From Sulfurovum riftiae (GTDB taxonomy: Bacteria > Campylobacterota > Campylobacteria > Campylobacterales > Sulfurovaceae): a stretch of DNA of 64,000 nt. How positions within the stretch are numbered: the stretch's first letter is position 1; each line of letters opens with the position of its first letter. The notes beneath the pieces were generated by a model that ran no database searches, was not told the origin of the DNA, and was given only the letters and a program-made list of their open reading frames with translations. The translations under genes were made by a program, and so were the position numbers. Of the stretch, positions 42,364-51,470 are shown one piece after another. The stretch is from the NCBI RefSeq assembly GCF_001595645.1, contig NZ_LNKT01000012.1, positions 186,001 to 250,000 of the forward strand, in the 5' to 3' direction.

Positions 42364-43644
42364 TCAAATATCGCGGGGGTCCACGATCTTCCCTGCGATC
42401 GCCGAAGCGGCCGCCACTGCGGAGTTGGCAAGGTAGATCTCGGAGGTTCTAGCACCCATACGCCCTACGAAGTTACGGTTGGTCGTTGCCACACAGCGCT
42501 CACCGTCACCCAGTATACCCATATATCCGCCAAGACAGGCCCCACAGGTCGGGTTGGAGACGACAGCTCCCGCTTCGATGAGAATATCCATCAGCCCTTC
42601 ATGCTGCGCCTGCATCAGTATCTTCTGTGTGGCTGGTGTGACGATCATACGGGTATGTCTTGCTACACGCTTGCCCTTCACGATCTCTGCTGCGATACGC
42701 AGGTCTTCGATACGGCCGTTCGTACAGGAACCGATCATGACCTGGTCGATCTTGAGGTCATCCGCCACGGCCTGTTCTATCGGTTTGCCGTTCGACGGGA
42801 GGAACGGATAGGCGACGACCGGAGAGAGGTTCGCCACATCAACCTTGACGACCTGGCAGTATATCGCATCGTCATCTGAGTAGTGAACCTTCGGTTTGGA
42901 CCTTAGACCGCCGTTCGCTTCTTCTCTCTCAATGAGATACGCTTCCGTGATATTGTCCACTGCGATGATACCCGATTTCGCGCCCGCTTCGATCGCCATG
43001 TTGCACATGGAGAACCTGTCGTCCATACCAAGGTGCTGGATGGTATCGCCTGTAAATTCCAAAGCCTTGTAAAGTGCACCGTCCACACCCAGAATACGGA
43101 TCAGTTCAAGAATGATGTCTTTTCCATAAATATGCTCACCAGGCCTGCCACTGAGCTCTACCCTGATCGTCTCAGGCACCTTGAACCAGTTTCCTCCGGT
43201 GATCATGCCGAAAGCAAGGTCAGTACTCCCCATACCGGTCGAGAAGGCACCGAGTGCTCCATGCGTACAGGTATGCGAATCCGCACCGATGATCACATCA
43301 CCGGGGATAACCAGTCCTTTTTCAGGCAGCAATGCATGCTCGATCCCCATATCTTTCTCGTCGAAAAAGTATTTGAGGTCATGTTTGTAGGCGAACTCTC
43401 TGGAGATCTTCGCCTGGTTCGCCGAAGCGATATCTTTGGCCGGAATGTAGTGATCCATCACGATGGAAAAGTTGTCCGGTCTTGCCAGTTTTTCGGCACC
43501 GCTCTCTTCAAATGCTCTTATCGAGATCGGTGTAGTAATATCATTACCAATGATCATATCGATGTCAACTCTTACGATCTCACCTGCATACACCTCTTTG
43601 CCGGCATGCTCGGAGAAGATCTTTTCTGTTATCGTTTGTCCCAT
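42364..43644 (-). CDS. leuC: 3-isopropylmalate dehydratase large subunit
   Basis: 426 residues of the short bacterial/archaeal aconitase-like type. IIGADSHTCTHGALGAFSTGMGSTDLA, IGSCTNGR, and SNPTCGACLGGYMGILGDGE give the three 4Fe-4S cysteines. RNFVGRMG is the final family motif. It isomerises isopropylmalates in leucine synthesis, with LeuD expected elsewhere. Homoaconitase activity cannot be excluded. AAGGA precedes the start. Confidence 0.94.
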   Translation of the reverse strand: MGQTITEKIFSEHAGKEVYAGEIVRVDIDMIIGNDITTPISIRAFEESGAEKLARPDNFSIVMDHYIPAKDIASANQAKISREFAYKHDLKYFFDEKDMGIEHALLPEKGLVIPGDVIIGADSHTCTHGALGAFSTGMGSTDLAFGMITGGNWFKVPETIRVELSGRPGEHIYGKDIILELIRILGVDGALYKALEFTGDTIQHLGMDDRFSMCNMAIEAGAKSGIIAVDNITEAYLIEREEANGGLRSKPKVHYSDDDAIYCQVVKVDVANLSPVVAYPFLPSNGKPIEQAVADDLKIDQVMIGSCTNGRIEDLRIAAEIVKGKRVARHTRMIVTPATQKILMQAQHEGLMDILIEAGAVVSNPTCGACLGGYMGILGDGERCVATTNRNFVGRMGARTSEIYLANSAVAAASAIAGKIVDPRDI

Positions 43645-43731
43645 AGGAGTATCCTTAGTTCATAGTCATTAATTACGCGAATTATAGCGAAATAAAATTA
43701 TGCTAGAATTCCATTTCATATCTATGCTTCT

Positions 43732-43797
43732 GCAGGGTCGGTTTACCGACCATCACAAGAAACATACATATAGTTTTGATCGGCACACCGATCCTAC
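43732..43797. repeat. REP-like pair before the NFACT gene
   Basis: GCAGGGTCGGTTTACCGACC and the inverse GATCGGCACACCGATCCTAC, a diverged unit. Its last bases CCTACAGGAAAA run directly into the ribosome binding site of the NFACT gene, 8 bp before the ATG. Confidence 0.8.
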
Positions 43798-43807
43798 AGG
43801 AAAAATG

Positions 43808-45190
43808 ATGAAACTCTACGAACTCAAAGCCATCGCCGAACGGCTCGGCAAATTCACCTTCATCTCACGGGCCAGACGTATCGAGGACAACACCATTGAA
43901 CTGGTCTTCGACAAGCGTGACAGCTACTTCTTCAACATGACACGCGGCCACAGTTTCATCTACAAAGCCCCCAGTCAGAGACCGCTTCAGGGCTATAACG
44001 CTCCTTTTGACAAACTGCTGCACTCCCTAGTAAGTGCAAGCCGCCTGCTTGAGGTCACAGTCCCGGACAATGACCGGGTACTGCGTCTGAAACTGGCCCC
44101 CAAAAGCTCCTACAAAGACAAGGTCATCACCCTGCAGTTCGAATTCACAGGCAAGAACACCAATGCCATTCTCATCGATGAGAATGAAGTGATCATCGAA
44201 GCCCTCCGGCATATCGATGCAGACAGCTCTTTCAGGGTGATACGTCCCGGAGTGGAACTTCTTCCCATTCCCCGTAGGGTGCTGTCCCCCGACAGCACCG
44301 ATCACGATACACAAAAACCACATGTTGTGTCCCCACAACACCCTGCGAATATCGACATGCTTCTGGAAGAGCGCTACCGTACCGTCCAGGCCAAAAGACT
44401 GACAGAGATGAAGAAACAGAAACTTTCATCAGTTGCCAAGAAGATCAAAAAGCTTTCCCAGCTCCTCGACAAACTTCCCGATGCAGAGAAACTGGCCCAA
44501 GAGGAGAAGAAACAGAAAGAGTACGGCAACCTTATCCTTGCAAATCTCTATCAGATCAAACCCTACGACAGGAAGCTGAAAACCTATGACTTTGAAGGCA
44601 GAGAGATCACCATACCCCTGCCAAAGAATGTCAAAGTGAACCGCATGAGCGACCACTTCTTCAACCTCTCCAAACGGGCCAAGAGCAAAGCAAAGAACAT
44701 CCACATCGAAAAAGAGAACCTGGAGAGCAAAAAAGCCTTTTACGAGAACATCTATTATGCCCTCGAACAGGCCAAAGAGCCTTATGAACTGGAACTGCTC
44801 GTCCCCAAACGCGGAAAATCCAAACGCAAGAAAGAGAAACTCAAAGAGGGGGAGCTCTTCTGGATAGAAGACTACAAGGTCCTGGTAGGACGCAACAGCA
44901 ACGAGAACCAGAAACTGCTGGGCATGGCCAAAGCCAACGACCTCTGGATGCACATACGCGACATCCCCTCGAGCCATGTCATAATCAGAACGGACAAACA
45001 AAACCTTCCGGACTCCGTCATACAGGCGGCAGCCAAGCTCTGTGTCGATTTTTCCGTCAAGAATCCCGGAGATTACGAGGTGGACTATACCAAACGGAAA
45101 TTCGTCAAAGTACAGGAGGGATCCAACGTACTCTACAACAAATACAACACGATCCGCGTCACCAAAGAGGGTGTGGAGATCAGAGTATAG
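43808..45190 (+). CDS. NFACT-domain RNA-binding protein (RqcH/fibronectin-binding-like)
   Basis: 460 residues. N-terminal NFACT-N (MKLYELKAIAERLGKFTFISRARR..NLDYSYFFNMTRG), a coiled-coil middle (KKLSQLLDKLPDAEKLAQEEKK), and the NFACT-R domain with VLVGRNSNENQKLLGMAKANDLWMHIRDIPSSHVIIRT. RqcH adds alanine tails in ribosome rescue; this protein may do so or be a shorter homologue. The start at 43808 has AGGA six bases upstream; 43805 is also possible, and frames starting at 43700 read through repeat DNA. A REP-like pair is inserted in frame around residues 156-180. Confidence 0.75.
   Translation: MKLYELKAIAERLGKFTFISRARRIEDNTIELVFDKRDSYFFNMTRGHSFIYKAPSQRPLQGYNAPFDKLLHSLVSASRLLEVTVPDNDRVLRLKLAPKSSYKDKVITLQFEFTGKNTNAILIDENEVIIEALRHIDADSSFRVIRPGVELLPIPRRVLSPDSTDHDTQKPHVVSPQHPANIDMLLEERYRTVQAKRLTEMKKQKLSSVAKKIKKLSQLLDKLPDAEKLAQEEKKQKEYGNLILANLYQIKPYDRKLKTYDFEGREITIPLPKNVKVNRMSDHFFNLSKRAKSKAKNIHIEKENLESKKAFYENIYYALEQAKEPYELELLVPKRGKSKRKKEKLKEGELFWIEDYKVLVGRNSNENQKLLGMAKANDLWMHIRDIPSSHVIIRTDKQNLPDSVIQAAAKLCVDFSVKNPGDYEVDYTKRKFVKVQEGSNVLYNKYNTIRVTKEGVEIRV
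44274..44346. repeat. REP-like pair inside the NFACT coding sequence
   Basis: GTAG then GGTGCTGTC-CCCC-GACAGCACC (44274-44299), and an inverse unit ending CACAACACCCTGC (44325-44346). The GTAG head and hairpin plan is the same as in intergenic copies but with a third stem sequence. The reading frame stays open, adding the residues RRVLSPDST and VVSPQHP. Confidence 0.85.
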
Positions 45191-45247
45191 AGACACTTCT
45201 AACCCAACTCATGGTATAATCTACCCTAATACAAACGAGGACAGGAA

Positions 45248-46006
45248 ATGACACGGATTTTTACAGACTATCAGGAGCGTTGGCTTACGGGTATCGGGCT
45301 ACTTGCACTGGTCGGATTCATAGGCTGGGTAGATAATTTTTTCGTCATGTGGCTCTTTTTGGGCACGATATATATGTTCGCATTTTATGAAGCGATGAAA
45401 CTCTTCAGACTTGTGGGTCCCGGTGCCTACTTCTGGGCTGCACTGCTATGGCTCTTTGCCTATTTCTACCCCAACCCCGATGACCTTTTCTACTTTGTTG
45501 CTATCATCTTCGGTGCATCCCTTGCCTATCTTCACAATTTTGACAAGCGGCTTATCCTTCCGTTCCTTTACCCTCTCAGCGGTATCTTTTTCTTCCTGAT
45601 CCTCTATGAGGATTTCGGTATCGTCTCGATGTTCTGGCTGCTTGTTACCGTTGCATTGACGGATGTAGGTGCTTTCTTCACCGGCAAAGCCATCGGGAAG
45701 ACCAAATTTTCGGATACCTCTCCGAACAAAACACTTGAAGGGGTGATCGGAGGAGTGCTTATCGCTACTGCTGTGGGTACCTACATCGGTCTCTACATCG
45801 CACCGCTCTGGATCGCGTTCGTGGTCACACTGTTCACGTCCATCGCCTCTGTCTTCGGTGACCTCTTTGAATCCTACCTCAAACGTGAAGCAGGAGTTAA
45901 AGATTCAGGTGACCTGCTCCCGGGACACGGCGGTATTCTTGACAGGATCGACGGCTATCTTTTCGGTGCACCGATGATGGTAATCGCGCTTAGAGCGTTT
46001 TTATAA
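45248..46006 (+). CDS. cdsA: Phosphatidate cytidylyltransferase
   Basis: 252 residues with about six to eight membrane helices. The C-terminal signature SYLKREAGVKDSGDLLPGHGGILDRID matches the CDP-alcohol synthase pattern. Makes CDP-diacylglycerol for phospholipids. AGGA precedes the ATG and TATAAT lies about 30 bases upstream. Followed 3 bp later by dxr, a common gene order in bacteria. Confidence 0.95.
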   Translation: MTRIFTDYQERWLTGIGLLALVGFIGWVDNFFVMWLFLGTIYMFAFYEAMKLFRLVGPGAYFWAALLWLFAYFYPNPDDLFYFVAIIFGASLAYLHNFDKRLILPFLYPLSGIFFFLILYEDFGIVSMFWLLVTVALTDVGAFFTGKAIGKTKFSDTSPNKTLEGVIGGVLIATAVGTYIGLYIAPLWIAFVVTLFTSIASVFGDLFESYLKREAGVKDSGDLLPGHGGILDRIDGYLFGAPMMVIALRAFL

Positions 46007-46009
46007 ACG

Positions 46010-47089
46010 ATGTCCATCGTTCTTCTTGGTTCCACCGGCTCCATCGGGGTCAATACCCTCATCGTTGCCAAACGCTATGACATTGCCATCGAAGCACTGG
46101 TAGCCGGAAACAATATCGACCTGCTCAACGAACAGATCGCAGCACACCGGCCCAAACTCGTGGCCATTGCCAATGAAGCGGACCGTGAAGGGGTCAACCA
46201 CCCCAATGTACTTTGCGGTGCGGAGGGCATTCTGGAAGTCATTGAAAGATCCGAGAGCCGGACAATTGTCAATGCCCTTGTCGGCTATGCCGGTCTGGCA
46301 CCGACACTCAAGGCCACAGAACTTGGGAAAAAAGTAGCCCTCGCGAACAAAGAATCCCTGGTCGTTGCCGGAGAGTTCATCGATATGTCACTTATCACCC
46401 CTATAGACTCCGAGCATTTCGGACTCTGGTACCTCATGAATGAACGTCCCTTCTCCAAACTCTATATCACGGCCAGCGGCGGTGCCTTCAGGGATTGGGA
46501 ACTGGAGAAGATGAAAGATGCAACATTCTCCGACGCACTGAAGCATCCCAACTGGTCCATGGGGAACAAGATCACCATAGACTCCGCGACCATGACCAAC
46601 AAGCTCTTCGAACTGCTGGAGGCCAAATGGCTTTTTGGTACAAGCAATATCGATGCGGTCATAGAAAAGAGATCGATCATCCATGCACTGGTCGAATTCG
46701 TTGACGGTTCCACCACTGCCCATTTTGCGGGAGTGGATATGAAACTGCCTATCACTTTTGCACTCAGAGAGAAAGTGGAGGAAGCCATCCTGCCGCCTAC
46801 CGATCTACTTTCAATGGGATCTGTGGAATTCCTCCCGATAGAGGCAGAGCGCTACCCTATCTGGAACATCAAGGAGCATATTTTACAGCATCCGCATCTG
46901 GGTGTCGTGGTCAATGCCGCCAATGAAGTTGCCATAGAAGCTTTTCAGAAAGAGCAGTGTTCTTTCTTTGGTATGAGCGAAATTGTCCTTGATGCCTATA
47001 GGAAATTTGAAGATGTCAAGGCAAAAAATATTGATGATATTATTGAGATCGATCACGAGGTAAGGGAATATGTCACTGTTCTATCGTAG
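46010..47089 (+). CDS. dxr: 1-deoxy-D-xylulose 5-phosphate reductoisomerase
   Basis: 359 residues. First committed MEP pathway enzyme. NADPH fold VLLGSTGSIGVNTLIVAKR, ALANKESLVVAGEFI, and the catalytic loop ITASGGAFRDWELEKM followed by HPNWSMGNKITIDSATMTNKLFELLEA. The usual length is just under 400, so this is a compact version. Its TAG stop codon is the GTAG head of a REP-like unit. Supplies precursors for the prenyl synthase at 26959. Confidence 0.95.
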   Translation: MSIVLLGSTGSIGVNTLIVAKRYDIAIEALVAGNNIDLLNEQIAAHRPKLVAIANEADREGVNHPNVLCGAEGILEVIERSESRTIVNALVGYAGLAPTLKATELGKKVALANKESLVVAGEFIDMSLITPIDSEHFGLWYLMNERPFSKLYITASGGAFRDWELEKMKDATFSDALKHPNWSMGNKITIDSATMTNKLFELLEAKWLFGTSNIDAVIEKRSIIHALVEFVDGSTTAHFAGVDMKLPITFALREKVEEAILPPTDLLSMGSVEFLPIEAERYPIWNIKEHILQHPHLGVVVNAANEVAIEAFQKEQCSFFGMSEIVLDAYRKFEDVKAKNIDDIIEIDHEVREYVTVLS

Positions 47090-47155
47090 GGTGGGCTTCA
47101 GCCCACCAATCATGCGAAATCTCCAAGGAAGATGGTGGGCTGAAGCCCACCCTAC
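47086..47155. repeat. REP-like pair, dxr stop codon within the first unit
   Basis: GTAGGGTGGGCTTCAGCCCACC at 47086-47107 and the inverse GGTGGGCTGAAGCCCACCCTAC at 47134-47155. The TAG of dxr (47087-47089) lies in the head. The right end is followed by CAGGAAAAAAGCGT and the next ATG, so the pair sits tightly between two genes of one operon. Confidence 0.88.
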
Positions 47156-47170
47156 GCAGGAAAAAAGCGT

Positions 47171-47707
47171 ATGAAAAAAGTTTTAATCCTACACGGCTGG
47201 GGCGGTTCCGATGCACCCCACTGGCAAGCCGAACTCGCCTGCGAGATCGCAAAGAATTACGGTACGGTCTCTTTCCCTCTGCTTGACAACTGTCACTTCC
47301 CCTCAAAAAACAGATGGATAAAACAGGTCAAAGCCATATTGGAAAATTTCAGACCGGATACAGTGGTTTGCCACTCTTTGGCCAATACCCTCTGGTTCTG
47401 GCTCTGCCAGGAAGAGGATATGGATACAGTAGAGAGGCTTTTCATGGTCTCTCCACCAAGCCTGACAACCGAAGAAAATACCATCAAGACCTTTTTCCCC
47501 TGTGAAGTACCCAAAAACATTTATGCAAAAGAGGTACATATGATCGTCTCCGACAATGACCCCTGGGTAGAAATGGAGGAGGCAGAAACGATCGCTTCCC
47601 AGATCGATGCTACCTTTACGATCATCCACGATGCCGGTCATATCAATGCGGACAGCGGTTATGGGAAATGGGAACTGATAGAAAAACTGGTTCTGGAGAA
47701 AAAATGA
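47171..47707 (+). CDS. RBBP9/YdeN-type alpha/beta hydrolase
   Basis: 178 residues. HGWGGSDAPHWQAEL at the start, nucleophile serine in VVCHSLANTLWFW, Asp in SDNDPWVEMEEAE and His in DAGHINADSGYGKWE complete the triad. Family members are small serine hydrolases of unknown substrate. Ribosome binding site AGGA ten bases before the ATG. Between dxr and tsaD in a plus-strand run. Confidence 0.85.
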   Translation: MKKVLILHGWGGSDAPHWQAELACEIAKNYGTVSFPLLDNCHFPSKNRWIKQVKAILENFRPDTVVCHSLANTLWFWLCQEEDMDTVERLFMVSPPSLTTEENTIKTFFPCEVPKNIYAKEVHMIVSDNDPWVEMEEAETIASQIDATFTIIHDAGHINADSGYGKWELIEKLVLEKK

Positions 47708-47721
47708 TATTATATACCCCC

Positions 47722-47788
47722 GTAGGGTCGGTTCACCGACCACACATACAACTGTCAACATACCAAATGGTCGGTAAACCGACCCTAC
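47722..47788. repeat. REP-like pair before tsaD
   Basis: GTAGGGTCGGTTCACCGACC and the inverse GGTCGGTAAACCGACCCTAC. It ends directly before GGAGAGAAGG, the tsaD ribosome binding site. Confidence 0.88.
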
Positions 47789-47798
47789 GGAGAGAAGG

Positions 47799-48812
47799 AT
47801 GATCCTCAGCATCGAATCAAGCTGTGATGACAGCTCCATTGCCATTACCGAGATATCCACCAAAAAACTCCTTTACCATAAAAAGATCTCCCAGGAGGAG
47901 GAACACTCCTGCTACGGTGGCGTGGTCCCCGAACTGGCATCGCGTCTGCATGCGGTCGCACTTCCGAAAATACTCGAGGAGACAAAACCGTACTTCGACA
48001 GTCTCAAAGCCGTGGCCGTCACAAACCAGCCGGGGCTGGGTGTCACCCTGCTTGAGGGGATCGCCATGGCCAAAACACTGGCAACCCTGCAAAACATTCC
48101 CCTGATCCCCGTACATCACCTCAAAGGGCACATCTACTCCCTTTTCATAGAGAAGGAGACGCTCTTTCCTCTCCTGGTGCTTCTGATCTCCGGCGGGCAT
48201 ACTCAGGTCATACGTGTCACAGATTTTGAGCATATGGAGATCCTGGCGACCAGTATGGATGATTCTGTGGGAGAGAGTTTTGACAAGTGTGCCAAGATGA
48301 TGGACCTTGGCTACCCGGGAGGACCGCTCATCGAAGCACTGGCACGCAAAGGAGACGAGAACCGTTTCGACCTGCCCGTACCTCTTCGCAATTCACCCCT
48401 GATCGCCTTTTCTCTCTCAGGACTGAAGAATGCCGTACGATTGGCCATAGAGAAGCTTGGAGGGCCGCAGAAGATGAACGAACAGGACAAAGCGGACCTC
48501 TCTGCCTCTTTCCAGAAAGCAGTCAAACTGCACCTGCTCCAAAAAAGCAAGAAGATCTTCGCCAAAGAGCCCATCAGGGACTTTGCCATCGTAGGGGGTG
48601 CCTCTGCCAACCAATACCTGCGAGGTGCCTATGAGACCCTCTGCAGAGAATTCGGCAAGACCATGCATGTCGCCCCGCTGGAATACTGCTCCGACAATGC
48701 CGCCATGATAGGCCGCTATGCCCTTGATGCCTACCAGAGAGAGCAATTCATCGATCCCAATGAGATAGACATCGTCAGTACAAAGAAACAGCAGGCAGGG
48801 ATGATGCTTTAG
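47799..48812 (+). CDS. tsaD: tRNA N6-adenosine threonylcarbamoyltransferase
   Basis: 337 residues. Makes t6A37 in tRNAs that read ANN codons. Start [16 protein letters not shown], metal-binding HHLKGHIYS (HxxxH), [34 protein letters not shown], and [12 protein letters not shown]. Length and motifs are normal. Not adjacent to other tsa genes. Confidence 0.96.
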   Translation: MILSIESSCDDSSIAITEISTKKLLYHKKISQEEEHSCYGGVVPELASRLHAVALPKILEETKPYFDSLKAVAVTNQPGLGVTLLEGIAMAKTLATLQNIPLIPVHHLKGHIYSLFIEKETLFPLLVLLISGGHTQVIRVTDFEHMEILATSMDDSVGESFDKCAKMMDLGYPGGPLIEALARKGDENRFDLPVPLRNSPLIAFSLSGLKNAVRLAIEKLGGPQKMNEQDKADLSASFQKAVKLHLLQKSKKIFAKEPIRDFAIVGGASANQYLRGAYETLCREFGKTMHVAPLEYCSDNAAMIGRYALDAYQREQFIDPNEIDIVSTKKQQAGMML

Positions 48813-48842
48813 GAATGAGTAATCTTAACTGACTGAACAGGC

Positions 48843-48907
48843 GTAGGGTCGGTTTACCGACCATTTTTTTGCATCATGTACATTTTTGGTCGGTAAACCG
48901 ACCCTAC
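48843..48907. repeat. REP-like pair between tsaD and gyrB
   Basis: GTAGGGTCGGTTTACCGACC at 48843-48862 and a perfect inverse, GGTCGGTAAACCGACCCTAC, at 48888-48907. Best-preserved copy in the window. Confidence 0.9.
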
Positions 48908-49108
48908 AGATGCGCTAACACTTGAAAAAGATCCATATGGTTTCCTATATAATTTTCACGAAAAAATCAATGGGAAAACAAACCAAGACTTGATCAAAAA
49001 TCACCTTTAAAAACACGAAAAAAACCACCTGAAAACAAAATATCCTTCAATATTTCCGAAATAGTGTCAAATCCCGGCCACAGCATGCTTTCCCTAAGTT
49101 TATTTCGC

Positions 49109-49114
49109 TAAAAT
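49109..49114 (+). promoter_or_regulatory. -10 element of gyrB promoter
   Basis: TTTCGCTAAAAT shares the TTTCG prefix with the rpsU, rpsL and 27918 promoters. About 38 bases before the gyrB ATG. Confidence 0.5.
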
Positions 49115-49151
49115 ATATATACTAATCACCCCCAAAAAACGGAGTTTCAAT

Positions 49152-51467
49152 ATGGCTGAATATGGCGCAAGTAACATCAAGGTCCTCAAGGGACTTGAAG
49201 CAGTAAGAAAAAGACCCGGAATGTACATCGGTGACACCTCTACAAAAGGTCTTCACCACCTCGTCTACGAAGTTGTTGACAACTCTATCGATGAGGCGAT
49301 GGCAGGTCACTGTGACACCATTAAAGTCACGCTTACCAAAGCCGGTTCAGCGATCATCGAGGATAACGGCCGTGGTATTCCTGTTGCCGAACACCCTAGC
49401 GAGAAGATCTCGGCCGCTACTGTTGTCATGACCGTACTCCACGCCGGAGGTAAATTCGACAAAGACACATACAAAGTCTCCGGAGGACTTCACGGAGTTG
49501 GGGTCTCTGTCGTCAACGCACTCTCCGAGAAACTGCACCTGACCATCTATCGTGACGGCAATATCCATGAGCAGGATTTTGAAAAAGGTATCCCTGTCAA
49601 ACCGCTGGAGATCACAGGAACAACACGTAAAAAGGGAACCAAGATAGAGTTCTGGGCAGATCATACGATCTTCACCGAAAGTACTACTTTCCAAAAAGAG
49701 ATCCTGATGAAGCGTTTCAGAGAGCTTGCCTACCTCAACCCGCAGATCAAGATCGACTTCAGAGATGAGCGTGACGGCACAAAGGAGATGTTCCATTTTG
49801 AAGGAGGTATCAAACAGTTCGTTGAAGATATGAACACCAAACCGCCTCTGACGAAAGCACAGTTCTTCCAGGGGAAAGCGGATGATATCGAGATCGATAT
49901 CGCTTTGATGTACTGTGATGCGGACTCGGAAAAGTCACTCTCCTTTGTCAACAACATCAAAACACCGGATGGGGGAACACACGAAGCCGGATTCAGAGCG
50001 GGACTTACCCGTTCGATCGCAAGCTATATCGCCAAGAATGCCAATGCCAAAGAAAAGGGTGTAAAGATCACCGGAGACGACTGTAAAGAGGGGCTTATCG
50101 CCATTGTCTCCGTACGTGTACCCGAACCGCAGTTCGAAGGACAGACCAAAGGGAAGCTTGGCTCCTCCTACGTACGTCCTCTGGTACAGAAATTCTTCTC
50201 GGAGAACTTCAACAAGTACCTCGAAGAGAACCCCATCGAAGCCAAAGCCATTATGGCACAGGTCCTGCTTGCCGCGCGCGGTAGAGATGCAGCAAAACGT
50301 GCCAAGGACCTTGTCAAACGTAAAGACTCCATGAGCATCGGTACCCTCCCAGGCAAACTGGCGGATTGCCAGAGCAAAGACCCGGAGATCTCCGAGATCT
50401 ATCTGGTGGAAGGGGACTCTGCGGGCGGTTCGGCCAAGCAGGGGCGTGACAGGGTCTTCCAGGCTATCTTGCCGCTCAAAGGTAAGATACTGAACGTAGA
50501 GAAGGCAAGGCTGGAGAAGATCCTCAAGTCCGACGAGATCAAAAACATGATCACGGCACTGGGCTGCGGGATCGGTGACGAGTTCAACGAAGAGAAACTC
50601 AGATACCACAAGATCATCATCATGACCGATGCCGATGTCGATGGATCGCATATTCAGACACTGCTGATGACCTTCTTCTTCAGATTCCTGCAACCTGTTG
50701 TGGAGAAAGGCTACCTCTACCTTGCACAGCCACCACTCTACCGCTACAAAAAAGGAAAGAACGAGACCTACCTCAAAGATGACAAGGCCCTGAACGATTT
50801 CCTTATAGAAAACGGTATCTCCGTTATTGAGAGTCATACGATGGGAGAAAACGACCTTATCGACCTCTTCAAGCTCGTTGCCTATTACAAGATGACCCTC
50901 AAAGAGATCGAAAAGCGTTTCGCCCTGCCTGAAGTCCTGCGCTACATGATCGAAAATCCGGATGTCATCGGTACCGACAACAAGACACTGGCAAAAACAC
51001 TCGAAAAGTATATCGCCGATTTGGGCTACAACATCCTCAACAAAACGATCACCGAGGACAGACTGCACTACTTCGTACAGACCAACGACGGACTCGAAGA
51101 GCTGATCGTAGATGAGATCCTCTTTACCAACCCGCATTACAACGAAGCGATCCACATCCACCAGAAGATAAAAGAACACATCACCGATGAGTTCAAGGAC
51201 AAAGACCTCCTGGCCCTCTTTGCAGAAGTGGAAGCTTCGGCCAAAAAAGGTGCCTATATCCAGCGTTACAAAGGTCTGGGTGAAATGAACCCGGAGCAGC
51301 TTTGGGAGACAACCATGACCCCGGAGAACAGAAGACTGCTGCAGGTCAGGATCGATAACATCGAAGAAGCAAGCGACACCTTCACTCTCTTCATGGGTGA
51401 CGAGGTCGAACCGCGAAGAAACTACATCGAAAGCCATGCCAAAGATGTAAAACACCTGGATGTCTGA
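49152..51467 (+). CDS. gyrB: DNA gyrase subunit B
   Basis: 771 residues. GHKL ATPase: EVVDNSIDEAMAGHC, EDNGRGIPV, GGLHGVGVSVVNALS. TOPRIM: VEGDSAGGSAKQGRDR and MTDADVDGSHIQTLL. C-terminal QRYKGLGEMNPEQLWETTM. Introduces negative supercoils with GyrA. In many bacteria gyrB follows dnaA-dnaN near oriC. Here it follows tsaD, and I see no dnaA-box cluster upstream. Confidence 0.98.
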   Translation: MAEYGASNIKVLKGLEAVRKRPGMYIGDTSTKGLHHLVYEVVDNSIDEAMAGHCDTIKVTLTKAGSAIIEDNGRGIPVAEHPSEKISAATVVMTVLHAGGKFDKDTYKVSGGLHGVGVSVVNALSEKLHLTIYRDGNIHEQDFEKGIPVKPLEITGTTRKKGTKIEFWADHTIFTESTTFQKEILMKRFRELAYLNPQIKIDFRDERDGTKEMFHFEGGIKQFVEDMNTKPPLTKAQFFQGKADDIEIDIALMYCDADSEKSLSFVNNIKTPDGGTHEAGFRAGLTRSIASYIAKNANAKEKGVKITGDDCKEGLIAIVSVRVPEPQFEGQTKGKLGSSYVRPLVQKFFSENFNKYLEENPIEAKAIMAQVLLAARGRDAAKRAKDLVKRKDSMSIGTLPGKLADCQSKDPEISEIYLVEGDSAGGSAKQGRDRVFQAILPLKGKILNVEKARLEKILKSDEIKNMITALGCGIGDEFNEEKLRYHKIIIMTDADVDGSHIQTLLMTFFFRFLQPVVEKGYLYLAQPPLYRYKKGKNETYLKDDKALNDFLIENGISVIESHTMGENDLIDLFKLVAYYKMTLKEIEKRFALPEVLRYMIENPDVIGTDNKTLAKTLEKYIADLGYNILNKTITEDRLHYFVQTNDGLEELIVDEILFTNPHYNEAIHIHQKIKEHITDEFKDKDLLALFAEVEASAKKGAYIQRYKGLGEMNPEQLWETTMTPENRRLLQVRIDNIEEASDTFTLFMGDEVEPRRNYIESHAKDVKHLDV

Positions 51468-51470
51468 TCC

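Larger units (their letters stand above)
48813..49151. other. 339-bp gap: REP-like pair and gyrB promoter region
   Basis: The left part contains a REP-like pair (48843-48907). The rest (48908-49151) is A-rich, with no ORF of note and no recognised RNA gene. Near the right end TTTCGCTAAAAT (hexamer 49109-49114) and TATACT (49118-49123) are candidate -10 boxes for gyrB. A cGGAG site precedes the ATG. Confidence 0.55.

Noticed and set aside
43700-43807. Longer N-terminus of the NFACT protein
   Set aside because: This part translates the REP-like pair and lacks family similarity; the ATG at 43808 has a ribosome binding site.
48908-49151. Replication origin upstream of gyrB
   Set aside because: No dnaA, dnaN or cluster of DnaA-box-like sequences; only an A-rich promoter region.
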